In this document: one piece after another, positions 10,413 through 18,243 of the stretch
Position numbering within the stretch: position 1 is the first letter of the stretch
How the letters are laid out: every line of letters begins with the position of its first letter
From: Bacteroidota bacterium
GTDB lineage: Bacteria; Bacteroidota; Rhodothermia; Rhodothermales; JANQRZ01
Reading direction: 5' to 3'
Assembly: GCA_038746285.1 (NCBI GenBank)
Contig: JBCDKT010000003.1
Location: 1-64,000, forward strand
Length of the DNA stretch: 64,000 nucleotides
Notes under the pieces: generated by a model
Database searches by the model: none
What the model was told of the DNA's origin: nothing
Seen by the model: the letters and a program-made list of their open reading frames with translations, nothing else
Translations under genes and position numbers: made by a program

Positions 10413-11558
10413 TCAGGCGTTGGTCTGGGAGGCGGAGGGCTGCCGCCGCTGAAGCACCCAGGTCGCAAGCGCGGCGAGGCCCGGGTAGTAAAGCGGGACT
10501 GCTCGCAGCCACGCCCGGTCGGCTAGGCGCTCGCGGTAGGCGTAGAACCCTTCGAAGCAGTCCACGTCTCCGTTCGCGTAGTGCCGCCGGTAACGCGCCG
10601 CCGCACCTGCTCCGTCAAACACCGTCGCCGTCGGCGTGGTGAGCGAGCGGCGGATGGCAGGCACCACGCGCTCGTACGGGAAGAACAGCACGAGGGCGAC
10701 CGCGCACGTCGTGACGAAGTGGACGTAGAGCGTCAGCACGTTCGTCAGGTGGAACGCGATGATGGTCAACAGGACGAGCGGCAGCAGAGGCCGCCGGAAG
10801 GCCGCCACGGAAGCCGCCGCAAAGACGAGGGCGATCCCAACGTACCCGATCACGTAGACCGGGCCGAAGGGAGCAAGCGCGGCCGGCGCGTCGAGCGGAA
10901 GGTCGTAGATGCGGTAGGTGTAGAGCGTGGAGATGGGGAGGGCGTCTGGGTGCAGCCACGTCAGGCCCGGTTTGAGCACTTGCCGGACGGTCATGTCTAC
11001 CCACTTCCACAGCCCGGCTATCATGTACGGAAAGAGGAGCGCCGCCCGGTACCACGCGTCGGTCCAGGCCTGGAGCGAGGCCTCGGCCACGGTCTCCGGC
11101 CGCCCGACGGGCAGGAAGAGAGCAAACGTGTGGGCCAGCAGGAACAGGTGGTTCGTGTGCTCGATCTTGCCGAAGGTGAACTCGGTGCTCATCAGGAGCA
11201 GCACGCTCGTAGCGAGGACGAGCCGGGCCGCGACCAGGCGAGGCCGCCGCCAGCACGCGGCGATAGCCAGGGCGCAGACCGCGAACGCCGCGTACCACGC
11301 CGCCGCACTCGGCGGTGCAGGGAAGACGAGGGCGGCGAGCCATGTCTCCGGCTCGTACAGCACGGCCGGCCGTGCTGCCAGGTCCTGCCAGCGCGCCCAG
11401 CGGATGCCGAGCCAGACGACGCTCCAGAGCAGGAGCGCCCGGTCGGCGTAGAACCCGGCCAGGGCCGCGCCGAAGGCACGGTTGGCCCGTCCCGTCTCGC
11501 TCAGCGCGACGTGCCGAGGCGCGTCACCGCGTAAGATGGAGAACAGTCGTGGTGTCAT
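10413..11558 (-). CDS. HTTM-like polytopic membrane protein
   Basis: Integral membrane protein of 381 residues with about eight hydrophobic segments. The overall pattern (EFTFGKIEHTNHLFLL, then a WKWVD segment and a FHLTN segment in transmembrane helices) resembles the HTTM family, bacterial relatives of vitamin K-dependent gamma-carboxylase. The reaction of bacterial HTTM proteins is mostly unknown. The start overlaps the end of the upstream small membrane protein by 35 bases, so the two are probably translationally coupled. In this locus it could modify a lipid-linked or exported glycan; that is inference. HTTM membership is a judgement from pattern, not a search. Confidence 0.65.
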   Translation of the reverse strand: MTPRLFSILRGDAPRHVALSETGRANRAFGAALAGFYADRALLLWSVVWLGIRWARWQDLAARPAVLYEPETWLAALVFPAPPSAAAWYAAFAVCALAIAACWRRPRLVAARLVLATSVLLLMSTEFTFGKIEHTNHLFLLAHTFALFLPVGRPETVAEASLQAWTDAWYRAALLFPYMIAGLWKWVDMTVRQVLKPGLTWLHPDALPISTLYTYRIYDLPLDAPAALAPFGPVYVIGYVGIALVFAAASVAAFRRPLLPLVLLTIIAFHLTNVLTLYVHFVTTCAVALVLFFPYERVVPAIRRSLTTPTATVFDGAGAAARYRRHYANGDVDCFEGFYAYRERLADRAWLRAVPLYYPGLAALATWVLQRRQPSASQTNA

Positions 11559-11994
11559 AGGCTGCGGGGTCGTCGAGCAGTCCGAGGGGATCGAACGTCT
11601 CGAGGACGACGCGGTAGTCGGTGGCTTCGGGAACCGTCAGCCGGGCGAAGACCAGAAGCTCGCTCAGCGTCTCCCGCCGCTCGGGCGAGCCGGGCGCAGC
11701 GTCCAGCGCCTCGCGCACGAGGGGCTCCCACTGGTAGACGTAGTCCTTGAGCGAGTAGGCAGGCAGCGCGCGCAGGGCTTGGCGTTCCCACGCCGCCTCG
11801 GGCGACGGCCGGGTGTAGAGCCGGTACGTCTCCCCGCCGCGCCAGCCGACCGGTTCGGAGAAGAGGCGCCAGTGGAAGAAGGGGTAGAGTTCACTGACGC
11901 CGCCGAGCTTGTACGTCCCGTAGCTCAGCACCGTCAGCAGCATCCCGGCGAGGGCGAGCAGCCGGGTCGCACGCAGGCGGCGTTCTAGGTGCAT
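11524..11994 (-). CDS. Small membrane-anchored protein, partner of the HTTM-like protein
   Basis: A 156-residue protein I do not recognise. It has a basic N terminus, one hydrophobic segment (about residues 10-27, LLALAGMLLTVLSYGTY) and then a soluble, probably extracytoplasmic domain with YPFFHWRLFSEPVGW and a C-terminal strand-rich part. The ATG at 11994 is preceded by a GGAG run at good spacing; an upstream start at 12069 would overlap the FkbM gene by 32 bases. Its 3' end overlaps the HTTM-like gene by 35 bases, which suggests the two act together. Confidence 0.75.
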   Translation of the reverse strand: MHLERRLRATRLLALAGMLLTVLSYGTYKLGGVSELYPFFHWRLFSEPVGWRGGETYRLYTRPSPEAAWERQALRALPAYSLKDYVYQWEPLVREALDAAPGSPERRETLSELLVFARLTVPEATDYRVVLETFDPLGLLDDPAAYDTTTVLHLTR

Positions 11995-12037
11995 GAGCGG
12001 CTCCGAGGTTACTGGGCGTCCCGTTTCAGGGAAGAGG

Positions 12038-12871
12038 TCAACCTGCCCAGGTGGCCGGACTGAGGACATCGCCGAGTGCGTGCTCGTGGCGGGCGCACCA
12101 CTCCGCGTGGTCCTGGAAAAACAGCGGGGCGTGGGAAGAGCGCACGTTGATGAAGAGGAGGTCTACCTGAACCAGCACGTCGTGCCGTCGGTGCTGGTCG
12201 CAGAGGTCGAGCATCCGAAAGCCGCGCTCGGTCATGAAGGCGAACACCTCGTCTACGGTCGGAGCACCCAGGTTCATCGGGACGACCGAGACTTCCATCA
12301 GGACAAACTCACACGTCGGCAGGCAGGCCGAGGCTCCGCGGAGCACCTCGAGCTCGTAGCCCTGCACGTCGAGCTTGAGGAAATCGACGTGCTGCCAACC
12401 GGCATCGTCCACGAGGCGGTCAAGCGTGGTCGTCCGGCGAGCGACCGTCGTCCGGGGGTAGTGGTCGGACTGCTCCTCGAGCACCGAGCTACCCGTCTCC
12501 ATCACCACGAACTCTACCGGCTGATCGTCTTCGGCCCCGAGCAGGGCATCTTGCAGGAGGGCGCTCGGTGCGAACTCGGCGCGGACGCGCGCGAGCGCCC
12601 CCTGTTTGTCGGCCTGGGGCTCCACCATCAGCACCCGCGCCGAAGGGAAGAGCGTCTTGACCATGCGGGTCCAGTTCCCGACGTAGGCCCCGACGTCGAC
12701 TATCGTTCGAGGGCGGAACCCCCGCCGCTTCAGGTAGGAGAGCGTGGAGGAGACGCTAGGGAAGGAGGCGGTGCCTCCGGCGACCACCCCAGCGCGGAAC
12801 AGGAGGTGCCGAGCGCTGCGGGGGAGCAGGCCGGTCGTTCGCTGGATGAGATGCTTGACGCGGGTGTTCAT
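12038..12871 (-). CDS. FkbM-family SAM-dependent methyltransferase
   Basis: Predicted O-methyltransferase that would add a methyl group to a sugar hydroxyl of the exported polysaccharide. The 277-residue product has the Rossmann SAM-binding signature IVDVGAYVGNWT (about residues 56-67), the acidic second motif VLMVEPQ, and the FkbM-type segment DFLKLDVQGYELEVLRG in the C-terminal half, the usual family hallmark. It lies between two glycosyltransferase-side genes with short gaps (24 bases upstream), so it is in the same operon. The exact position methylated is unknown. Confidence 0.88.
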   Translation of the reverse strand: MNTRVKHLIQRTTGLLPRSARHLLFRAGVVAGGTASFPSVSSTLSYLKRRGFRPRTIVDVGAYVGNWTRMVKTLFPSARVLMVEPQADKQGALARVRAEFAPSALLQDALLGAEDDQPVEFVVMETGSSVLEEQSDHYPRTTVARRTTTLDRLVDDAGWQHVDFLKLDVQGYELEVLRGASACLPTCEFVLMEVSVVPMNLGAPTVDEVFAFMTERGFRMLDLCDQHRRHDVLVQVDLLFINVRSSHAPLFFQDHAEWCARHEHALGDVLSPATWAG

Positions 12872-12895
12872 CGGTGCTGGCGGGGAAGGAAGAGG

Positions 12896-14218
12896 TCAGG
12901 CGTTACCGCGCCGCAGGCGGTTCAGCCGGGCTTTGGCCCCCCAGACGAGCCGGGCGACGAGCGGGACGTGGATCAACTGCATCATCAGTTCGTGGCTGCG
13001 GGGTACGCGGTCGAGGGTGTCGTGCAGGCGGCGGACGATCTCGGCGTCGGAGACGTGCGTGACGAGGTCGGGCGCGGCGCGGAGGGCGCGGGCGAGGGCG
13101 TCGCGCGACGGAGCCGCCCGCGCCATCTCGATGATACGCAGCAGCGCCGGGACTACGTGGTCGAGCGTTAAGGTGGACCGGACGTGCTCGGCACCCTGCT
13201 CGGCGAGGCGGCGGCGCAGCGGCTCGTCGCGTAGCAGCTGCGTCATCGCGGCCACCATCCCATCCTCCCCGTTGACGACGAGGCCCCCCCGGAGATGGCC
13301 GACCACTTCGAGCTGACTGTTGTCGCGGGCGGGCGTGCTGAGCGTGACGACCGGGCACTCGCAGAGCATTGCCTCGGTCAGCACGAGGCCGAAGCTCTCG
13401 CCGATCCGGGCGGCGTGCAAAAACACGTCGAGCGCGCCGTAGCACGCTCGCAGCGCCGCATCCCCGTCCAGAAGTGGCACCTCGATGATCCGTTCGCGCA
13501 CGGACGCGTCGAGGGCGTCGAGGTCGGGGCGAAGCTCCGGGGGGAGGCCGACGAGAAAGAGGTAGCTCTGGGGGTAGCGGCGGGCGACGCGGGCGAACGC
13601 TGGGAAGATGACCGGGTCCCACTTCCACACCGACGGCTGGCCGACGCGCCCGAAGAGGAAGGCGTCATCCGGTACGCCGTGCGTGCGCCGGAACGCAGCG
13701 CGCTCGGCAGCCGTGACGGGATAGAACGAGGTCGGGTCCGCTGTGATCGGGGCGACCACCCCAAGGGGGGGCAGGCGGAGCGAGCGCGTCCACTTCTGCC
13801 AGCGCCAGAAGGCCCACCTCGTCATTAGCAGATGTACGTCCGTGAGCGTGTAGCGCTGCCGGTAATCGACCTTCCCGAACGAAGTCGTCTCGAGCACCGG
13901 GGCGGCAGGCAGCGCGGCTTTGAGGTGGGCGATGGCCTCGGCCATCACCGGCAGCGGAGGACCGAAGCTGTGAAGATGCACCGCGTCCGGCTGCCACGCC
14001 TGCGCCGCCCGGATCGCCTCCGCCCGGGCGGCCTCGTCGTCCCCGCCGATGAACACTGGCACCTCGCGCTGGCGCAGCACCTGGGCACGCGGGCCGCCGC
14101 CGGTCACCGCGAGCACCGCCGAGCCGTGCCCGGCCCGGAGGTAGCCGAGCGCGTAGTCCTGGGCGGCGCGCTGCCGCCCGCCGCGCTTCAGGGTATCGAT
14201 GACCGTGAGAATCTTCAT
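12896..14218 (-). CDS. GT4-like glycosyltransferase
   Basis: Second GT-B glycosyltransferase of the locus, 440 residues. It starts MKILTVIDTLKRGGRQRAA, a typical N terminus for GT4 enzymes in which a Gly-rich loop binds acceptor or donor phosphate. The C-terminal domain has GRVGQPSVWKWDPVIFPAF and, later, ESFGLVLTEAMLCECPVVT, the family donor-binding region. A basic tail rich in Arg and Leu follows and may bind the membrane. The stop is 24 bases from fkbM downstream, and the start is 9 bases after the flippase gene, so the genes are co-transcribed. Linkage formed is unknown. Confidence 0.88.
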   Translation of the reverse strand: MKILTVIDTLKRGGRQRAAQDYALGYLRAGHGSAVLAVTGGGPRAQVLRQREVPVFIGGDDEAARAEAIRAAQAWQPDAVHLHSFGPPLPVMAEAIAHLKAALPAAPVLETTSFGKVDYRQRYTLTDVHLLMTRWAFWRWQKWTRSLRLPPLGVVAPITADPTSFYPVTAAERAAFRRTHGVPDDAFLFGRVGQPSVWKWDPVIFPAFARVARRYPQSYLFLVGLPPELRPDLDALDASVRERIIEVPLLDGDAALRACYGALDVFLHAARIGESFGLVLTEAMLCECPVVTLSTPARDNSQLEVVGHLRGGLVVNGEDGMVAAMTQLLRDEPLRRRLAEQGAEHVRSTLTLDHVVPALLRIIEMARAAPSRDALARALRAAPDLVTHVSDAEIVRRLHDTLDRVPRSHELMMQLIHVPLVARLVWGAKARLNRLRRGNA

Positions 14219-14227
14219 GGCCGTCTA

Positions 14228-15496
14228 CTAGGTCGTGAGGGTCCGTATCCGAATGCGGTAGCGCACGGCGTGAGCCGCCAGCAGGCACGCCTCAGACGCG
14301 AGCGTGGCGTAGACCGCGCCCTGCACACCAAACTGGGGAATCAGAGCGAGGTTCAGGCCGATGTTAAACGCCACCCCGAGGCCCAGCATCCACGCGAGGA
14401 GCCGCTGGTCGCGGAGGGCCAGCAGGGCGAAGGAGAGTGTCGAGCGCAGGCTGGTCAGCGGGAGTGACCATGCGAGCACCCGCAGCGCGGCGGCGGCAGG
14501 CCCGAGCTGCGGGTCCGGCGAAATCCACCCGATCAGTGGGTCGGCCACGAGCGCGACGGCGAGGGCTGCCGGGAGCGAGACGAGCAGCAGGAGGCCCACT
14601 GTCGCCCACACCACCGACCCCAGCTCGCCGTACGTCCCCGCTCCGGCGAGCCGCGCCATCCGGGGGTAGGCCGCTGCCTGGGCCACCAGGACCGGGAGCA
14701 GATTGAGCGCCTCGACGATCCGAAAGGCCAGCCCGTACTGCCCGGCCGCCGTCAGTCCGCCGATCGCCTCCACCATCACGGTGTCCACCCGGAAGAAAAA
14801 CATCCCGAACAGGCTGAGCAGGCCGAAGGGGATCAGCGGGCGGAGCGAGCGGACGAGAAACGCCCGGTCCAGCGACTCGCGCTGCAACGGCGCGAGGTGA
14901 CGGGCGACCCACCACACGGCCCCGCCCGTCGTCAGCACCATCCCGAGGCTCATGCCCAGAATCGTTCCCTCGACCGAGCCGAGCACGAGCAGCGCGGCGA
15001 GGCCGAGCGCGACCACCACTACTTTCTCCACCACTACCGAGACCGCCTGGTAGCGCAGCCGCTCGAACGCCTGGAAGAAGCTGTGGGCATACTCCCGCAG
15101 GCTGGTCGCGGCCTGGTACAGGCAGGCCAGCCCGACGGCCAAGATCAGCCTGCCGTCGTAGTCCAGGAGCCACGCCGCGACGAGCGCTGCCAGCGCCGCC
15201 AGCGCGTAGGCGACGACGCGGAAGGCGACGAAGTTGGTAAAGAACCGCGACGCCACCGCCGGGTCGGCCGCCACCTCGCGCACGGTATACTGGTTGATGC
15301 CGAAGCCGGTGAAGGCGAAGCAGAGCGCCCCCAGCGAGAGGGCGGTGTTGAACGCGCCGTACCCGTCGGCTCCGAGCACGCGGGCGCACCCGAAGGTGAT
15401 GAACGCGAACCACAGCGGCTTGACCGCCGCGCTGGCCAGGCTGAGCCAGGCCAGGTTCTTCAGGACGTGGCGGTAGGGGGCGAGGAGGAAGCGCAC
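14228..15496 (-). CDS. Wzx-type polysaccharide flippase
   Basis: Polytopic inner-membrane protein of the MATE/MOP flippase superfamily, predicted to flip lipid-linked oligosaccharide repeat units to the periplasmic face. About 12-14 hydrophobic helices are visible over 422 residues, with the N-terminal segment LAWLSLASAAVKPLWFAF and the ARVLGADGYGAF motif common to this family. The frame is open far upstream, but that part overlaps the polymerase gene by over 100 bases; the GTG at 15496, 17 bases after the polymerase stop, is the likelier start. No clear ribosome binding site is present, so the start is uncertain. Confidence 0.85.
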   Translation of the reverse strand: MRFLLAPYRHVLKNLAWLSLASAAVKPLWFAFITFGCARVLGADGYGAFNTALSLGALCFAFTGFGINQYTVREVAADPAVASRFFTNFVAFRVVAYALAALAALVAAWLLDYDGRLILAVGLACLYQAATSLREYAHSFFQAFERLRYQAVSVVVEKVVVVALGLAALLVLGSVEGTILGMSLGMVLTTGGAVWWVARHLAPLQRESLDRAFLVRSLRPLIPFGLLSLFGMFFFRVDTVMVEAIGGLTAAGQYGLAFRIVEALNLLPVLVAQAAAYPRMARLAGAGTYGELGSVVWATVGLLLLVSLPAALAVALVADPLIGWISPDPQLGPAAAALRVLAWSLPLTSLRSTLSFALLALRDQRLLAWMLGLGVAFNIGLNLALIPQFGVQGAVYATLASEACLLAAHAVRYRIRIRTLTT

Positions 15497-15513
15497 GGGA
15501 CGAAGCGGGTGGG

Positions 15514-16923
15514 TCAGCCGTGCCGGTGACGCTGGCCCAGCCCGCTGACGAACGCGGCGGGCAGCATCAGCGCGAACACGCCGCCGGTATCCATCATCAT
15601 GCCTTCCGTCAGTGCCGCCACGCACAGCGCGGGGAGCACCGTGACCGCGGTGAGGGCGAGGGCATACTCCAAGCGGGAAGACTGCCGGCGGGTGAGGCGG
15701 ACCCCCAGCCCGAACGTGGCTACCAGGATGAAGACGAACAGACCGAGGCCGACGATGCCGTGCCGGTAGAGCATGCCGAGAAAGGCGTTGTGGATGTGGA
15801 ATTTGTTCTCGGTGACGTAGTAGATGAGGGTGTAGTTGTCGAAGGGGACGCCGAGGCCGCGCCCGATGATGGGGCTTTCCGCGATCAGTTCAAGCGCCGT
15901 GCGCCACTCGTAGAACCGGTTGATGAGCGAGACGTCCTTCGACCCCGCCGAGCCGATCGTGCTGAACCGCTCGGCCAGGCCTTGGATCACGAGCGAGAAG
16001 GCGTCCCCGAGAAGTAGCGTGCCCACCGCGAGGAGCGCGCCCACGCCCAGCGCGCCGGCTGCTACGAGGCGTACGCGCTGCTTGCCCTCCACAATCAGGA
16101 ACAGCACTCCCAGGCCGGCCGCCACCGCCAGCCACACGGCGCGGCTCAGGCCCACGGCAACGCCGGCGAAGGACGCGGCAGCAAAGACCAGCGCCACCAC
16201 TTGGCCCCGCAGCGTACGCGCGAAGTAGAGCAGGAAAACGAGCGACCCGAGGAGGCCGATCATGAGGAACCGCTCGTGCTCGCGCTCGCGGTTGTTGGCG
16301 ATCTGCCAGAGGTGTTCTGCCTCGCGCAGGTCCGTGGCGTAGTTGTAGAAGGTCTGCAAGGCGAGGATCAGGACGATGAGGGCCAGCGTCCCCAGCATGA
16401 CGTGGACGCCGTAGCGCTCGCGCACCAGGGCCTCCTTGATCGGGAAGTAAAACGCGAACAGTACGAGCGCCATCCACTGGCGGACGGCCGGGCCGGGGAG
16501 GCCGCCCGTGAACGGGACGAGGACCAGCGAGGCCGTCCCGAAGACAAGCAGCAGCGCGACTGCGCAGTCCAGCGGCGTGCGGAGCAGGCGCTCGCGGCCC
16601 AGTACAGCGTGGTAGACGAACCACGACCCGAGGTAGCTGAGGTAGTAGACCCCGCACAGGGCCTCCGTTATCTGCACGCCCTCTTCCTTTTGCAGCACGA
16701 ACACGAGCGCCACGAGCACCACGCTGAGGTGGGCCAGTGGGTGCCGTACGAGCACAGCCAGTGCGCCCCCCGCAATGAGCACCAGCGGGAGCAGCACGAT
16801 GAACGTCGGGGCCGCCCAGCCCAGCGCGAAAATGGACCCTAGGCCGAGCACCAGAAAGGCTCCCAGGAGTCTCTCGCCCCAGCGGCGGACGGACTCTACC
16901 GAAGGCAGCGCGTCCGCCGCCAT
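15514..16923 (-). CDS. O-antigen ligase/polymerase-type protein (Wzy/WaaL family)
   Basis: Polytopic inner-membrane protein of 469 residues with about 10-12 helices. A large periplasmic loop in the second half contains NRFYEWRTALELIAESPIIGRGLG, the pattern of the Wzy_C/O-antigen ligase domain. With a flippase, chain-length regulator and exporter around it, polymerisation of repeat units is the likeliest role, though a ligase cannot be excluded. The ATG at 16923 overlaps the stop of the Wzz gene by one base (TGATG), indicating translational coupling; an in-frame start 22 codons upstream would overlap it more. Confidence 0.85.
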   Translation of the reverse strand: MAADALPSVESVRRWGERLLGAFLVLGLGSIFALGWAAPTFIVLLPLVLIAGGALAVLVRHPLAHLSVVLVALVFVLQKEEGVQITEALCGVYYLSYLGSWFVYHAVLGRERLLRTPLDCAVALLLVFGTASLVLVPFTGGLPGPAVRQWMALVLFAFYFPIKEALVRERYGVHVMLGTLALIVLILALQTFYNYATDLREAEHLWQIANNREREHERFLMIGLLGSLVFLLYFARTLRGQVVALVFAAASFAGVAVGLSRAVWLAVAAGLGVLFLIVEGKQRVRLVAAGALGVGALLAVGTLLLGDAFSLVIQGLAERFSTIGSAGSKDVSLINRFYEWRTALELIAESPIIGRGLGVPFDNYTLIYYVTENKFHIHNAFLGMLYRHGIVGLGLFVFILVATFGLGVRLTRRQSSRLEYALALTAVTVLPALCVAALTEGMMMDTGGVFALMLPAAFVSGLGQRHRHG

Positions 16924-18170
16924 CACGCGTCCGCGTTTGCGGCGGCCCGGCGGAGCCGCTCGGCGACGTAGGGATAGTGCCGCCGCCACCAGGCGAGCAG
17001 GAGGACGAACGACACAGCGAGCACGAAGCCGGAGAGCGTGCTCACGATGACGATGAAGCGGCGGGAAGGCCGCGCCGGCTGGATGGGCGGTACCGCCGCG
17101 TCGAGCACCTGCACGGCGTCGGTCTCGTTCATCTCCTGAATCCGGGCTTGCTCGTAGATCGGGTAAACCGTCTCTATGATCTCGGCCTGGATGAGCTGGC
17201 CCTGGATCAGCTCGGCGTAGCGGCGGGTGAGCGCGGGCAATTCACCCATGGCGACAGGGAGGAGCGCGTCCCGTCCGCTGAGCGCACCCTGGACCTGGCC
17301 GCGCGCAGCGCGCAGCGCTTCCCGTGCCGTGCGCACCTGAGGATTATCGGAGCCGTACTGGCTCAGGAGGGTCTGGTAGGCTACCTCCGTCTCCGCAACG
17401 CTCGCCCGGGCCACCGCCATGCCCTCCATGAAGACCTGGGCCTGCGTCTCTAGCTCCACCACGCCGTGCTCTTCCTGGAACGTCTGCAACTCGGCACGCA
17501 CGGAGTCCAGGTCGGCCTCGGCCTCGGCCAAGCGGATCTCGATGAATGAGCGCGTCTGCCCGGCATTCTCGGAGGTGAGGCGCGTGTGCACCTCGTTGAG
17601 TCTCTCCACCATGAAGTTCGCCATACGGGCTGCCCGCTCGGGGTCCCGGTCGTAGGCCCGCACGGCCAGCGAGAGGAACTCGGGGTCCACGTCGAACTCC
17701 ACGTTCTTGCTCAGGCGCATCATCGCGTCGAACTCCGGCGTCTCGGAGTCGTCGGTCTCGTACACCTGGACGAGGTCGAAGGCGTCGACGACGGAGGTCT
17801 TCATGCCGTCGCTGTTCAGGATGGCGAGGTAGCGCGTGTACTCGCCGCCGCCGACGCCGAGGAGGCCGCCCAGGCCGCCAGGGCCGCCGACGAGCCCGCT
17901 GAGCACAGAGAGCGCGCCGCCCTCGGGCTGAAGCACGCGCGCCTCAGCGGCATAGTAGCGTGGCAGCAGCAGCGCCAGGAGGATCGACCCTACGGCCGCA
18001 ACAGCCGTGACGCCAGCGATGAGCCGGCGGCGCTGGTACAGAAGGCCCGCTGCGCTCCACAGCGCCTGCTCAGACCGTTCCCGAGTCGATGCAGGTACAG
18101 TGCTGGGCGGCGTGCTCCCGTTGCCGAGGCGCGGTTCTCCAAGGCGGGTTTCTCTGGTTTCGACATCCAT
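16923..18170 (-). CDS. Wzz-type polysaccharide chain-length regulator (no kinase domain)
   Basis: Inner-membrane co-polymerase of the Wzz/PCP family that sets chain length. The 415-residue product has two transmembrane segments (about residues 50-70 and 377-397) flanking a periplasmic domain rich in predicted coiled coil (AEAEADLDSVRAELQTFQEE and neighbours). The Pro-rich stretch PPIQPARPSRR sits just before the second helix, as in the family. It ends shortly after that helix without a tyrosine-kinase domain, so any partner BY-kinase must be elsewhere. A GTG 11 codons further upstream is possible, but the ATG at 18170 is preferred. Confidence 0.9.
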   Translation of the reverse strand: MDVETRETRLGEPRLGNGSTPPSTVPASTRERSEQALWSAAGLLYQRRRLIAGVTAVAAVGSILLALLLPRYYAAEARVLQPEGGALSVLSGLVGGPGGLGGLLGVGGGEYTRYLAILNSDGMKTSVVDAFDLVQVYETDDSETPEFDAMMRLSKNVEFDVDPEFLSLAVRAYDRDPERAARMANFMVERLNEVHTRLTSENAGQTRSFIEIRLAEAEADLDSVRAELQTFQEEHGVVELETQAQVFMEGMAVARASVAETEVAYQTLLSQYGSDNPQVRTAREALRAARGQVQGALSGRDALLPVAMGELPALTRRYAELIQGQLIQAEIIETVYPIYEQARIQEMNETDAVQVLDAAVPPIQPARPSRRFIVIVSTLSGFVLAVSFVLLLAWWRRHYPYVAERLRRAAANADA

Positions 18171-18243
18171 AACAGTTGCGGTATGAGCACTCCACCAACG
18201 CACCGCCGACGCTCAGACGCATGCCGGCTCGGTCTCGGCGAGG

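Noticed and set aside
14228-15625. Upstream start at 15625 for the flippase
   Set aside because: It would overlap the polymerase gene by over 100 bases and add Arg-rich sequence not seen in flippases; GTG at 15496 fits better.
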